A stretch of 64,000 nt of DNA from JACRBR01 sp964371355. GTDB taxonomy: Bacteria > Chloroflexota > Dehalococcoidia > DSTF01 > JACRBR01. Position numbers and translations under genes: made by a program. Location of the stretch: positions 72,568 through 136,567 of the forward strand of contig CAYJMG010000006.1 of NCBI GenBank assembly GCA_964371355.1, given 5' to 3'. Shown piece after piece: positions 1-9,701 of this stretch. Under the pieces are notes generated by a model. That model saw only the letters and a program-made list of their open reading frames with translations, was not told where the DNA came from and searched no databases. Each line of letters opens with the position of its first letter. Position 1 is the stretch's first letter.

Positions 1-1
1 G

Positions 2-2359
2 TTCCTCGCGGCCACATTCGCGCTCATGGCGCCGTTCTACGCCGTCGACGCCTTCCTGCGGCGCGAGCGGTCCGGGTTCGCGGCGATGATGGTCGCGCTG
101 ACGGGCGTGGCTGCAAGCGCCGTCTTCGCGCTGGAGATCAGCCCCGAGTACTACGCCTTCGCGTTCCTGGCACCGGCGGTGGCGTTCGCGGTAGGCGCGC
201 GCTGGGCCAAACACCCGCTGCTCGAGCGGCTGCACGACACCTGGCGCGAAGACGCGTTCGTCCTCGGCTACGCGGCCGTAGCGACGGGCGCGGCGATCGG
301 CGTGGTAGCGGCGTTCATCGGCGCCGACGAATTCTCCGGCTATGAGCCCGGGTTCCGCGCGTACCTGGCGATCGCGTTCGCTCTAGCGGCGGCATTCGCG
401 GCGATCGACGCCTCACGCACCAACAGGCTCGGCGGCATCTCGCTGGCGGGCGCTCTGGCCGGCGTTGGCTGCGGCGCCGTCTACGCGATCGATCCCAGCG
501 CGGAGATGTATGCGTTCGGCGCGCTCGTACCGGCGATCGCCCTGGGCGCAGCAGCGCGGTTCGCCCCTCAGCGGTGGACCTCGTGGCTCCCGCCGTCGTG
601 GCGGCCGGACACCTTCGTCGTGGGATGGGCGGCTGTCGGGCTGGGGCTGGCGGTGGCCATCGGCGCCCTGGGCGTATCGGAAGACCGGACCACAAACCCG
701 TACGAGCCAGCGACGCGGTGGTTCCTTCCGCTGGCCTTCGCCGCGGCGGCCGCGTTCGCGGCGCTCGACGCCTCGCGGGGCCGGCGTGTGGAGACAACGG
801 CCGCTCTGCTCCTTGCGGCAGGGGCTGCAGCGGTGAGCGTGCCGTACGCAATGGAGCTGGAACCGGAGGCGTACGGCCTCGCGCTGATCTCGGCGGCGGT
901 GGCCTTCGCGGCGGGCGGACGAATGTGGACGCCAGCCTGGGTTGACGAGCGCGTGCGCGACGGCATCGCTGCTGCCGGCGTGACCGCGTCGTGGCTGCTG
1001 TTCGAGGGCGCGTACGCCGACGCGCCGCGCGTGGGCGCCGCCGTGCACTTCAGCGCGGCACTGTTCTACGCGGCGGCCGCGCTGACCAGCCGCAGCGAGC
1101 GCACATTCCTCTCCATCCTCGACGTGCCGCAGGCCGGGCGAGTGCGCATCGCTGGAGCGTGGCTCTATCCGGCCGGGCTCACGGCCGTGATCGGTTACAT
1201 CGACGTCCTGCGCAGCCTTCCGGCCGCGGAAGACGCCGAGGGTGGCTCGATGGCGGTGTCCCTGATGTTCGCAACGCTCGCCTTCGCCGCGGCGGGAGTC
1301 GCCGCGCGATTCGTGCGTCCCGAGTTCCGAATGCACTTCTACGTGATGTCACTGCTGGTAGCCCTGTTCTCCCTGTCGACGGGCGCGTCGGCCGGCACCC
1401 TCGCCCTCGTGCTCGCTGTGTACGTCGCCGGGTTCACGGCCCTCGCGCTGTTCGAGGACGAACCCGTGCTCGCGGCGCCCAGCGCCGTGTTCGGCTTCGC
1501 CGCGATCGCCGCGTGGCGGGAGCATGCCGGCATGGCGTGGTGGGCCATCCCGGCGTCCTATTCGGCCATCGGCGTGGCCGGCGCCGCCGCGAGCGTCCTC
1601 CTGGGCGGACGCGCGCGCTGGCGGCTCGCGGCGACCATCGTTGGCGGAGGGTATGCCATCGTTGCGCCGGTGGCGGGGTTCGGCATCCTGCAGTCGCTGG
1701 CCAACGAGTCCGGCTACGTGGGCGAGACGCCGTTCTACGAGACCGCCCTGTACCAGTGGTCGACGGCTTCGCTCGCGGTGGCCGGGCTGTTGGCGCTTGG
1801 CGCCGCACTCGTGGACGGCCGCCGCTGGATCATCGTGCCGGCGACCGCAGTGCTGACTGTCGCGCTGTTGCTGCAAATCGGCCGCTTCAATCCGGAAAAC
1901 GAGCAGGCGTACACCGCCGTGATCGGCGCATACCTCGTGGCCCTGGGGCTGCTGGGACTGTGGAAGTTCCGCCTGATCCCTGAAATTGCCGACGCGGCGC
2001 CGATCCTGGAGGCGCTGGGTGCGGCCATCATCATGTTCCCGTCGTTCGCCCAGTCGATCGAGGCGGGCTGGCGTTACCAGTGGATCCTCCTGGCCGAGGC
2101 GGTCGCCTTCTTCGCGGTCAGCGTGGCGCTGCGGCGACGCGGCATGCTGGCGGCTTCGCTGGTGGCGATGGTCCTGGTCGCCGGACGCGCGTTGTTCGAC
2201 GCCGTGAACGCGCTGCCCAACTGGGTCGTCGTGATGATCGCGGGCGTGGCGCTCCTGGGCGTCGGCCTGGGCATCCTGCTGGGACGCGAACGCTGGAGCC
2301 GGTGGCAGGAGGGTGTGCTGGGATGGTGGGAAGCGGCAGGGCGGGGAAGCGAGACGTGA
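2..2359 (+). CDS. Large multispanning membrane protein with tandem repeats, 5' end cut off
   Basis: The function is unknown. The protein is almost entirely hydrophobic alpha-helix, with many Ala/Val/Gly-rich transmembrane segments separated by short charged loops. From the first in-window ATG at 26 there are 777 residues, but the frame stays open to the left edge and the residues before that ATG also look like membrane helix, so the true start is probably upstream. An internal repeat of about 120 residues is visible: the stretch starting near residue 71 (DTWREDAFVLGY) recurs near residue 191 (SWRPDTFVVGW), and each unit ends in a segment like 'EMYAFGALVPAIALGAAARF'. This indicates growth by tandem duplication. 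It resembles predicted membrane proteins of the DUF2339 or SCO7613-like type. It lies upstream of plsY on the same strand with a 138-base gap. Confidence 0.75.
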   Translation, partial: FLAATFALMAPFYAVDAFLRRERSGFAAMMVALTGVAASAVFALEISPEYYAFAFLAPAVAFAVGARWAKHPLLERLHDTWREDAFVLGYAAVATGAAIGVVAAFIGADEFSGYEPGFRAYLAIAFALAAAFAAIDASRTNRLGGISLAGALAGVGCGAVYAIDPSAEMYAFGALVPAIALGAAARFAPQRWTSWLPPSWRPDTFVVGWAAVGLGLAVAIGALGVSEDRTTNPYEPATRWFLPLAFAAAAAFAALDASRGRRVETTAALLLAAGAAAVSVPYAMELEPEAYGLALISAAVAFAAGGRMWTPAWVDERVRDGIAAAGVTASWLLFEGAYADAPRVGAAVHFSAALFYAAAALTSRSERTFLSILDVPQAGRVRIAGAWLYPAGLTAVIGYIDVLRSLPAAEDAEGGSMAVSLMFATLAFAAAGVAARFVRPEFRMHFYVMSLLVALFSLSTGASAGTLALVLAVYVAGFTALALFEDEPVLAAPSAVFGFAAIAAWREHAGMAWWAIPASYSAIGVAGAAASVLLGGRARWRLAATIVGGGYAIVAPVAGFGILQSLANESGYVGETPFYETALYQWSTASLAVAGLLALGAALVDGRRWIIVPATAVLTVALLLQIGRFNPENEQAYTAVIGAYLVALGLLGLWKFRLIPEIADAAPILEALGAAIIMFPSFAQSIEAGWRYQWILLAEAVAFFAVSVALRRRGMLAASLVAMVLVAGRALFDAVNALPNWVVVMIAGVALLGVGLGILLGRERWSRWQEGVLGWWEAAGRGSET

Positions 2360-2497
2360 GAGGCGGGCCAGAGGAACGCTGCTCTCTCTTGCCCTCTCGC
2401 TGCCTCCTCTCCCGTTGTCGCCTCCCGCTTCGTCCCTGCTCCCTCCGCCTCACGTCTCCCCGGCGTATAGTGTCGGGCGAGCGAAAGGAATTCCGGC

Positions 2498-3214
2498 ATG
2501 TTGTGGGTGGCCATCGGGCTGAGCGCCGTCATCGGGTACGCGATCGGGTCGATCCAGTGGGGGATCATCGTCTCCCGCGTCACCCGCGGCGTGGATGTGC
2601 GCGACTATGGCAGTGGGGCGACGGGCACGACGAACGTGATCCGGACGTCGGGCGCGAAAGCGGGCGCGCTGGTGATGGTGCTGGACATCGCGAAGGGCGT
2701 CGCGCCCGTCTTCATCGGCATGGGGCTGGGGCATCTGTTCGGCCTTGACGAAAAGGACGACCGCGCGTGGGCCGCTGCCGCGGGCGCATTCGCGTCTGTG
2801 GTCGGCCACTGTTGGCCCGTGTTCTTCGGCTTCCGCGGCGGAAAGGCCGTGGCGTCCGGGTTCGGCGCGGCTCTGGCCATGAACCCGCTGGCCGCGCTGG
2901 CGCTGGTACCCGTGGCGGGGCTCATCGTCGGCGCGACGCGGATCATGTCCGTCATGTCCATCAGCATGCCGCCCATCGTCGCGGCGGTGTTCCTTGTGCT
3001 CGCAGCGATGGACGTGAGCCCCTGGGCGTGGGCGGCGTACGCCGTCCCCACCGCCGCGCTCATCGTGTACCGCCACCAGGCGAACATCGGGCGGCTGCTG
3101 GCCGGGACGGAGCCGAAGATCGGTCACGGCGGCGAGAAGCGTGCGAACCCGGAGCGTGCCCCAGGGCGAGCGCGGGACGCAGACGCCGGCACAGCAGCGA
3201 TACGGCACGAGTGA
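2498..3214 (+). CDS. plsY: Acyl-phosphate glycerol-3-phosphate acyltransferase PlsY
   Basis: PlsY transfers the acyl group of acyl-phosphate to glycerol-3-phosphate at the cytoplasmic membrane, the first step of phospholipid synthesis in most bacteria. The 238-residue protein shows the three family motifs: the phosphate loop GSGATGTTN near residue 38, GHCWPVFFGFRGGKAVAS near residue 107, and the C-terminal RHQANIGRLLAGTE. Several membrane segments lie between them. The family is usually about 200 residues; here the hydrophilic C-terminal tail is about 30 residues longer. The start has an AAAGGAA ribosome site eight bases upstream. The preceding spacer is a pyrimidine-rich run with a TATAGT box near 2464, a possible -10 element. 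Confidence 0.93.
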   Translation: MLWVAIGLSAVIGYAIGSIQWGIIVSRVTRGVDVRDYGSGATGTTNVIRTSGAKAGALVMVLDIAKGVAPVFIGMGLGHLFGLDEKDDRAWAAAAGAFASVVGHCWPVFFGFRGGKAVASGFGAALAMNPLAALALVPVAGLIVGATRIMSVMSISMPPIVAAVFLVLAAMDVSPWAWAAYAVPTAALIVYRHQANIGRLLAGTEPKIGHGGEKRANPERAPGRARDADAGTAAIRHE

Positions 3215-3320
3215 CGCATCTATCGAGACTGAGTGCAAAAAGGAAAGCTGGCGCTTGACGGATCGCCGGTACGAGCGTATCGTCGGCGCCAAGCATCAAG
3301 GAGCGCCTAGCGCCGATACC

Positions 3321-3767
3321 TCAGGACAAGATGCGGGCCAGCAGGATGGGCAGCTGCTCGCGCTCGGCGGGGGTCAGCCCCGAAAGCCGACTTTCGATGC
3401 GCGCTTCGGCGCGTGCCTCCAGCCGCCTCGCGATCTCCTCGCCCTCCGGTGTCAGCGCCACTCTGACGACGCGGTTGTCCGACCGGCTGCGTTCGCGAGT
3501 GACAAGGCCTCGAGCGTGGAGCCTGTCGACGAGCACGCTGGCGCCGTTGGGACGGATGCCCACGATCCGGGCAATCCCCGACACGGGCGCGGCGCCGCGC
3601 GACAGTGCAAGCAGGGCCGCGACCTCCGAGGGGCCCAGTTCCTCGGCCCTGGCGTCGCCCGCGAGCAGCGTGGCGAATTCGCCCTGGGCCTGGAACAACA
3701 GAAGGGCCAGGTCGACCGGACCGGCATGGTCTGCGGACTGTTGGATGCTGGACGCCGCCGCTCTCAT
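3321..3767 (-). CDS. MarR-family transcriptional regulator
   Basis: A 148-residue winged-helix DNA-binding protein, the usual MarR length. The central part shows the MarR core: an AALLALSRGAAPVSGIAR helix, a recognition helix with PNGASVLVDRLHARGLV, and the wing with the conserved RSDNRVVRVALTPEGEEI. MarR proteins normally act as dimeric repressors released by small phenolic or oxidative ligands; the ligand is not visible here. It is transcribed divergently from the large PAS histidine kinase at 3897, so the 129-base intergenic region may carry its operator, but I could not identify a clear palindrome. Confidence 0.9.
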   Translation of the reverse strand: MRAAASSIQQSADHAGPVDLALLLFQAQGEFATLLAGDARAEELGPSEVAALLALSRGAAPVSGIARIVGIRPNGASVLVDRLHARGLVTRERSRSDNRVVRVALTPEGEEIARRLEARAEARIESRLSGLTPAEREQLPILLARILS

Positions 3768-3896
3768 AGGCCGCCTGCCCTTCCAATCCCCGACAAACCT
3801 CGTTCACATCGTATCGGTTGTGCCGTCGCGAGGGACCTCCGGTACCGCCAGTGAGTGTGTCAAAGGCGTTGCTGTTTTGCGTCAGGAGAACGTCGT

Positions 3897-6800
3897 ATGA
3901 CCCTGGCCTCCGATACGGCCCAGCCCGGAGCCGCGATGGCCCTCAACGACCTGGCGACCACCCTCCGCGAGCGCGAGGAAGAGCTGCGGACCATCGTCGC
4001 GAACACGCCGGTGATCCTCTGGACCGTGAACGCCGACCGCGTCGTCGAGCGGGCGGTTGGCGGCGGGCTGCTGGCCTTCGACGCCGGGACGGAGTTCCGA
4101 ATCGGCCCGGCGTCCGTCGACCGGCGCCGCCAGACGCCCGGGGCCGCCGAGGCCGTGGAGCGCGCGTTCGCCGGCGAGACGGCGACGATCGACATCACCT
4201 TCCGCGACCACATTTACGCCGCCACCTACACGCCGGTGCGCGACGCCGACGGCGCCGTACACCACCTCATCGGCACGGCGTGGGATGTCACCGAGCAGCG
4301 CCAGGCGGCCGCGGCGCTCGCGGAAGCGAACGCTGAACTGGAGCGTCGCATCGAGGAGCGGACGGCCCGCTGGATACGCGCGCTGGAGCACCTGCGCAAG
4401 ACCGAAGAGCAGTTTCGGGCCCTGGCCGAAACGTCCGTCGACGCCGTGCTGCGTGTTGACCTCGACGGCCGGTTCATCGACGTGTCGCGATCGTTCCTGG
4501 CCCTGACGGGCTTCAGCGCCTCCGAAATCAAGAGCATGAACGTCGAGGACATCGTCGTCGAGGACGACCGGGCGGCGCTGCGGAAACGCATGGAGATCTA
4601 CCGCGTCGACGACCGCCCGCAGCGGACGCGGGCGCGGATCCGACGCAAGGATGGCGGCTTCTATTGGTCGGAGGGCATCTCGTGTCCCGTGCGGGATCCC
4701 ATCACCGGCGCGATTCGTGAGGTCCAGACGATCGCCCGCGACATCACGGAGCAGATACGCGCGGAGGAGGCACTGCGCGAGAGCGAGGAGCGATACCGGA
4801 GGCTGGCGGAGGAGTCCAGGGACCTCATCGCCGTGCTTGATCGGGACGGCAACTATGTGTACGCCAGCCCGTCGGCGGAACACCTGCTGGGGCGCTCGCC
4901 GGACGAGCTGATGGGCCGGGACGCGTTCGACTTCGTGCACGACGAGGACCGGGAGCGGACGCTGGCGTACGTGCGTGAGGCGACCCGCGACCGCCAGCCC
5001 GAGATCAAGGCGACGTACCGCGTGGTCCGGCCAGACGGCGGCGCCGCCTGGGTGGAATCCAGCATCCACCCGCTTCGCGATGAGACGACCGGGCGCGTGG
5101 TCCGGTTCCACCTCGTCGCGCGGGACGTCACCGAACGCGTCCACGCAGAGGAGTCGCTACGCGAAAGCGAAGAGCTATTCCGCCTGCTTGCTGAAAACTC
5201 ATCGACCATCGTCGTCCGGTTCGGCCCCGACGGCCTCATCCGCTACGCCTCCCCATCCATCTACCCCGTGCTGGGATACGCGCCCGAGGACGCGATCGGG
5301 AAACCGCTGTCCGAGTACCTCCTGCCGGAGGAGCCTCCCTGGATCGATCCAGCGACCTCGCGTTTCGCCTCGACCGGTCGCCGCCGCGCGTTGGATGCGC
5401 AAGGGGACATCGTATGGCTCGACGTCAGCATTCGGGCGGTGTTCGAGGAAGGCATGCCGACACCGGCCGAGTATCACGCAAGCGCCCGCGACGTCACAGC
5501 GCGTGTGGAGGCGGAGGACGCGCTGCGATCCAGCGAGGAGCGATACCGGCATCTCGCCGAAGATTCGACCGACATCATCGCGCAGTTCGGGCCGGGCGCG
5601 GTCTGGCAGTACGCCTCGCCGGCGGTCACGCGCGTGTTGGGGTACACGTCCGACGAGCTGCTCGGGACCAGTGTGTACGACATCCTCGACGAGGAGGACC
5701 GCGAACGCATCCGCAACCTCGAGCTGGGTGGAGACTCGACGCCCGTGACCATACTCCACCGCATCCGGCACAAGGATGGGACCCCCGTCTGGCTCGAGAC
5801 GAGCATCCGCCCGTTAAGCGATTCCACCGGCGAGACGGCCGGCTACCACGTCACCAGCCGGGACGTGAGCCGCCGAGTCCGCACGGAGGCGGCGTTGCGG
5901 GAGAGCGAGGAGCGCTTCCGCCTGCTTGCGGAGCACTCTACCGACATGATCGCGCGCCACGCTCCGGACGGCACGTACCTGTACGTGTCGCCGGCCGCGA
6001 GACGGCTGCTCGGGTACACCCCCGTTGAGATGGTGGGGCGCAACGCGGTCGAGTTCATCCGCCGGGAAGACTACGCCTCTATCTACCACGCGCTCACATC
6101 GACGGAGCGCGCCTCCGGCCTCGCGACCTACCGCGCCCGGCGAAAGGACGGCGCGCGGGTCTGGCTGGAATCCTCATGGCACCTGATCCGCGATGAGACG
6201 ACCGGAGCGGTCGTGGAGTGGCAGTCGTCGACGCGTGACGTGAGCGAGCGCATGCAAGCCCAGGAACTCCTGGCGGCGAGCGAAGTGCGGTACCGCCTGC
6301 TGGCCGAGCACTCGGGCGACATGTTCGCGACGTTCGACGGAGACGGACGGTTCCTGTACGCCTCACCGGCCGCCGCGGACTTGCTGGGATACACGCCGGA
6401 GGAGCTGATCGGTCTGGGGTTCTTCTCGCTCGTGCACCCGGATGATATCGCGCAGTCCGAAGTCCGCATGAAGGCGGCGAGGGAGGAAGGGGGCGTCGCA
6501 ACTCTGAGGATCCGCGCATTCAGGAAGGACGGGGGCGTTATCTGGACCGAGACCGTCGCCCGCTCCGTCATGGAGCCCGGCCGCGACCAGCGGATCTACA
6601 GCGTGACGCGCGACATCACGCAGACCGTCGAGAGCGAGGAGGCCTTGCGAGAGAGCGAGGAGCTGTTCCGGCGAATCTTCGACGAGAGCCCGGCTCCGAT
6701 GGCCCTGACCGACATGCAGGGCTTGCTCGTCCAGGTGAATGACGCCTATGTCCGCCTCCTCGGCTACGAGCGGCATGAGATCGTGGGGCGCAGTTTCCTC

Positions 6801-7733
6801 CAGTTCACGCATCCCGATGAGATGGCAGCGGCGGAGGGCAGCTACCGCGCCATCGCTGCGGGCCAGGTCACCTCTGTGCATCGCCAGAAGCACTACCGGA
6901 CGAAGGACGGCAGCGACCTCATCGGGAGGTTGACCGCCGCGCCCATCCGCAATCCGAACGGCGAGGTCGTGGCGATTGTCAGCATCGTCGAAGACATCAC
7001 CGAGCAGCGCCGCGTCGGAGAAGAGCTGCAACGCATCGTGGCCATGAAGTCGGACTTCGTCACGCTCGTCTCCCACGAGCTGCGCGCGCCGTTGACCAAC
7101 ATGATGGGGGGCCTGGAGCTCATCGCGCACGACACCGAGCACCTTCCCGAGAGCGCACAGCGCACGCTGGCCATCCTCACGGACGAGACGTACCGGCTGA
7201 ACCGCTTCGTCGAGACGATCCTCGACGTGTCCCGGCTCAACGCCGGGCAGTTGCCCATGGTGTTGGGCCCGGTGGCGATCAACGTCGTCATCGATCGAGC
7301 CATGCGGGTCATGACAGCGACGGAAGCGAGCCTGCCCATCGTGAACGTCGCGCCGGAGCTGCCGCTGGCCTGGGCCGATGAGCTGCAGCTCGAACACGTC
7401 CTCCGCAACCTCATCCACAACGCGTGCCATCACTCCCCGCCAAACCAGCCCATCTTCATCGAAGCAAGGACGGGCGCCCACGACATCGCGATCCACGTCA
7501 CGGATCACGGTCATGGCGTCCGGCCAACGGAACTGCCCCACCTGTTCGAGCCGTTCCATCGCTCGTCCAGCGCCCAGGCTCGGTACAAGGGGTACGGTCT
7601 GGGGCTTTATTACGCGAAGCGGCTCATCGAAGCGCAGGGCGGCACCATCGAGGTCGAAAGTCCCGCCCCGGATGGCGGAGGCCGTGGCGCGCGCTTCACC
7701 GTGCGCGTACCGCTCGCCCGCCAGGAAAGGTAA
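3897..7733 (+). CDS. Cytoplasmic histidine kinase with eight PAS domains
   Basis: A sensor kinase of 1,278 residues with no transmembrane segment, so sensing should be cytoplasmic. Eight consecutive PAS domains of about 125 residues can be counted; most end in a linker like 'RDVTERxxAEExLRESEERYR', which marks each PAS/PAC boundary. The last about 240 residues hold a HisKA dimerisation helix with the phosphoacceptor motif SHELRAP and an HATPase_c domain with N-box NLIHNACHH, G1 box DHGHGV and G2 box KGYGLGLYYAK. ATG 3897 is preferred over an upstream GTG at 3855 because AGGAG lies eight bases before it. The next gene, its probable response-regulator partner, starts four bases after the stop. 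Each PAS could bind a cofactor or only relay signal; no haem or flavin ligand is evident. Confidence 0.93.
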   Translation: MTLASDTAQPGAAMALNDLATTLREREEELRTIVANTPVILWTVNADRVVERAVGGGLLAFDAGTEFRIGPASVDRRRQTPGAAEAVERAFAGETATIDITFRDHIYAATYTPVRDADGAVHHLIGTAWDVTEQRQAAAALAEANAELERRIEERTARWIRALEHLRKTEEQFRALAETSVDAVLRVDLDGRFIDVSRSFLALTGFSASEIKSMNVEDIVVEDDRAALRKRMEIYRVDDRPQRTRARIRRKDGGFYWSEGISCPVRDPITGAIREVQTIARDITEQIRAEEALRESEERYRRLAEESRDLIAVLDRDGNYVYASPSAEHLLGRSPDELMGRDAFDFVHDEDRERTLAYVREATRDRQPEIKATYRVVRPDGGAAWVESSIHPLRDETTGRVVRFHLVARDVTERVHAEESLRESEELFRLLAENSSTIVVRFGPDGLIRYASPSIYPVLGYAPEDAIGKPLSEYLLPEEPPWIDPATSRFASTGRRRALDAQGDIVWLDVSIRAVFEEGMPTPAEYHASARDVTARVEAEDALRSSEERYRHLAEDSTDIIAQFGPGAVWQYASPAVTRVLGYTSDELLGTSVYDILDEEDRERIRNLELGGDSTPVTILHRIRHKDGTPVWLETSIRPLSDSTGETAGYHVTSRDVSRRVRTEAALRESEERFRLLAEHSTDMIARHAPDGTYLYVSPAARRLLGYTPVEMVGRNAVEFIRREDYASIYHALTSTERASGLATYRARRKDGARVWLESSWHLIRDETTGAVVEWQSSTRDVSERMQAQELLAASEVRYRLLAEHSGDMFATFDGDGRFLYASPAAADLLGYTPEELIGLGFFSLVHPDDIAQSEVRMKAAREEGGVATLRIRAFRKDGGVIWTETVARSVMEPGRDQRIYSVTRDITQTVESEEALRESEELFRRIFDESPAPMALTDMQGLLVQVNDAYVRLLGYERHEIVGRSFLQFTHPDEMAAAEGSYRAIAAGQVTSVHRQKHYRTKDGSDLIGRLTAAPIRNPNGEVVAIVSIVEDITEQRRVGEELQRIVAMKSDFVTLVSHELRAPLTNMMGGLELIAHDTEHLPESAQRTLAILTDETYRLNRFVETILDVSRLNAGQLPMVLGPVAINVVIDRAMRVMTATEASLPIVNVAPELPLAWADELQLEHVLRNLIHNACHHSPPNQPIFIEARTGAHDIAIHVTDHGHGVRPTELPHLFEPFHRSSSAQARYKGYGLGLYYAKRLIEAQGGTIEVESPAPDGGGRGARFTVRVPLARQER

Positions 7734-7737
7734 GGTC

Positions 7738-8421
7738 ATGGCCCGCATCCTGCTGATTGATGACGATCCAGCACTGGTCGAAATCCTCTCGGCCTACCTC
7801 TCGCGGTTCTCCCACGAGGTCGAACTCGTCACCTCCGGGGCGTCGTGCCTGCAGGCGTGGCACGCGTACAGACCCGACATCGTCATCCTCGACGTGAGCA
7901 TGCCCGGCGTCGACGGCTGGGAGGCTCTGCGCCAGATCCGGGCCGAGAGCCAGGTACCTGTAATCATGCTCACCGCCGCCAGTGAGGAGGCCGACATCCT
8001 CAAGGGCTTCTCTCTGGGCGCCGACGACTACGTCTCCAAGCCGTTCAGCTTTGCCCAGCTCGAGGCGCGCGCGAGGGCCGTCCTCGCGCGGGCGGGCGGC
8101 CGCACCGAGCCGGTCTCGCGCGTCCTCACGCACGGCGACCTCCTCGTCGACCTCGATGCGCACCGCGTGGTACGGGGTGGCGAGCCCGTGAAATTGACGC
8201 CCACCGAGTTCCGCCTCCTGGTCACGCTGATGGAGCATCCGAACCGGGTGCTGTCGTCGGAGGTGCTGGTGCGGCGCGTCTGGGGCGAGGAGTACGCCTC
8301 AGACAGCGACTACGTACGGCGCTACATCTGGTACCTGCGTCAGAAGATCGAGCCCAACCCCGACGATCCCGCTTACATCCGGAACGAGCGCAACATTGGC
8401 TACTACTTCGCGGCATCCTGA
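7738..8421 (+). CDS. OmpR/PhoB-family response regulator
   Basis: A 227-residue two-domain regulator. The receiver domain carries the acidic pair DDD at residues 8-10, the phosphoacceptor Asp52 in ILDVSMPG and the conserved Lys101 in DDYVSKPF. The C-terminal winged-helix DNA-binding domain carries TPTEFRLLVTLMEHPNRVLS and ends with the family signature NERNIGYYF. The start is the ATG four bases after the kinase stop codon; GGAAAGGTAAGG just upstream is the ribosome site. Tight coupling makes it the output partner of the eight-PAS kinase. The genes it controls are not identifiable from the window. Confidence 0.93.
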   Translation: MARILLIDDDPALVEILSAYLSRFSHEVELVTSGASCLQAWHAYRPDIVILDVSMPGVDGWEALRQIRAESQVPVIMLTAASEEADILKGFSLGADDYVSKPFSFAQLEARARAVLARAGGRTEPVSRVLTHGDLLVDLDAHRVVRGGEPVKLTPTEFRLLVTLMEHPNRVLSSEVLVRRVWGEEYASDSDYVRRYIWYLRQKIEPNPDDPAYIRNERNIGYYFAAS

Positions 8422-8512
8422 GGCCAGGGCTCGCTTGCCGCTTCGATAAGAGGGCAGGTACTTCTCTAAGCACGAAATCGCCCCTCGCTTCCGCTCGGTG
8501 CAGCTTCCTCCC

Positions 8513-8518
8513 TATAAT
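8513..8518 (+). promoter_or_regulatory. Candidate -10 box of the mreB promoter
   Basis: A perfect TATAAT lies in the 164-base spacer before mreB, about 70 bases ahead of the start codon. No strong -35 hexamer is visible at 16-18 bases; the nearest candidate is CTTCCG at 8488, spaced 19 bases. It is a sequence match only. Confidence 0.4.
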
Positions 8519-8585
8519 GGCCCTCGTTGCGTGAGGGAACGCGCGCCCCGCGGTGCCTGGCCTTCCCGCACCCGAGGACGTCTCG

Positions 8586-9668
8586 TTGATCAACCCGCTA
8601 ACCGCCCTTCTGGGCCTCTTTTCCCACGACGTCGGCATCGACCTCGGCACCGCCAACACCCTGGTGATGGTGAAAGGCCGAGGCGTCGTCATCGACGAGC
8701 CCTCCGTGGTCGCCATCGACCGCCAGACCAAGAAGATCCTCGCCATCGGCGCCGAAGCCAAGCGCATGGTCGGCCGTACGCCGTCCAACATCGTCGCCGT
8801 GCGCCCCCTCAAAGACGGCGTCATCTCCGACTTCGAGGTCACCGAGCGCATGCTGCAGTACTTCATCCGCAGCGTCCACGAGCGTTTCGGCTTCGGCATC
8901 CCGCGGCCGCGCGTCGTCATCGGCATCCCCTCCGGCGTCACGGAAGTCGAGAAGCGCGCCGTCCACGACGCCGCCCTCAACGCCGGCGCCCGGGCCGCCT
9001 TCCTCGTCGAAGAGCCGATGGCCGCCGCCATCGGCGCAGGCCTCCCGATCATGGAACCCAACGGCTGCATGATTGTGGACATCGGCGGCGGCACGACGGA
9101 GGTCGCCGTGATCGCGCTCGGCGGCATCGTCGTCAGCACGTCCATCCGCACGGCCGGCGACGAGATGGACCAGGAGATCATGGCCTATGCACGCCAGGTG
9201 CATAACATGCTAATCGGCGAGCGCACGGCGGAGGAGATCAAGATCGAGGCCGGCTCCGCCTTCCCCATGGACGAAGAGGGCATGGTCGAGATCCGGGGCC
9301 GCGACCTCGCGACCGGCCTCCCCAAGTCCGTCGAGGTCAGCACCGTCGAGATCCGCGACGCGCTCTCCGGCAGTATCAACGCGATCATCGACGCCGTGCG
9401 CTCCACCATCGAGATCACGCCGCCCGAGCTGGTGGCCGACCTCATGTACCGCGGCATCGCGCTGGCGGGCGGCGGTGCGATGCTGCGCGGGCTCGACCGC
9501 CGGCTCGCGCAGGAGACGCGCTTTCCGGTGTACGTCGCCGAAGACCCGCTGCTGTGCGTGGTCAAGGGGACGGGCGAGGTACTGGAAGAGGCGAAGATGC
9601 TGCAGAAGGTGCAGTCGGCGCTCGCCGCCCGCAAGCCCCCGCACACCCGCCGCCAGTTCGGGCTTTGA
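8586..9668 (+). CDS. mreB: Rod-shape actin homologue MreB
   Basis: A bacterial actin that forms membrane-bound filaments guiding cell-wall synthesis. The N-terminal phosphate-1 loop is GIDLGTANTLVMVKGRG, the second phosphate loop is DIGGGTTEVAVI, and the adenosine motif is ALAGGGAMLRGLDRRL; all are standard for MreB. With the TTG at 8586 (GAGG ribosome site eight bases before) the protein has 360 residues; a GTG at 8553 would add 11 more. Family members are about 335-345 residues, so the shorter start is preferred. No mreC or mreD follows: the next gene, recJ, is convergent. MreB suggests a rod-shaped cell or an MreB-dependent elongation system. Confidence 0.93.
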   Translation: MINPLTALLGLFSHDVGIDLGTANTLVMVKGRGVVIDEPSVVAIDRQTKKILAIGAEAKRMVGRTPSNIVAVRPLKDGVISDFEVTERMLQYFIRSVHERFGFGIPRPRVVIGIPSGVTEVEKRAVHDAALNAGARAAFLVEEPMAAAIGAGLPIMEPNGCMIVDIGGGTTEVAVIALGGIVVSTSIRTAGDEMDQEIMAYARQVHNMLIGERTAEEIKIEAGSAFPMDEEGMVEIRGRDLATGLPKSVEVSTVEIRDALSGSINAIIDAVRSTIEITPPELVADLMYRGIALAGGGAMLRGLDRRLAQETRFPVYVAEDPLLCVVKGTGEVLEEAKMLQKVQSALAARKPPHTRRQFGL

Positions 9669-9701
9669 CGATTCCGCCGGTCTTCGAGTCGGAGGCGCCC
9701 G

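Noticed and set aside
413..1336. Minus-strand frames inside the first membrane protein gene.
   Set aside because: Arg-rich translations with no family similarity, opposite a protein with regular membrane helices.
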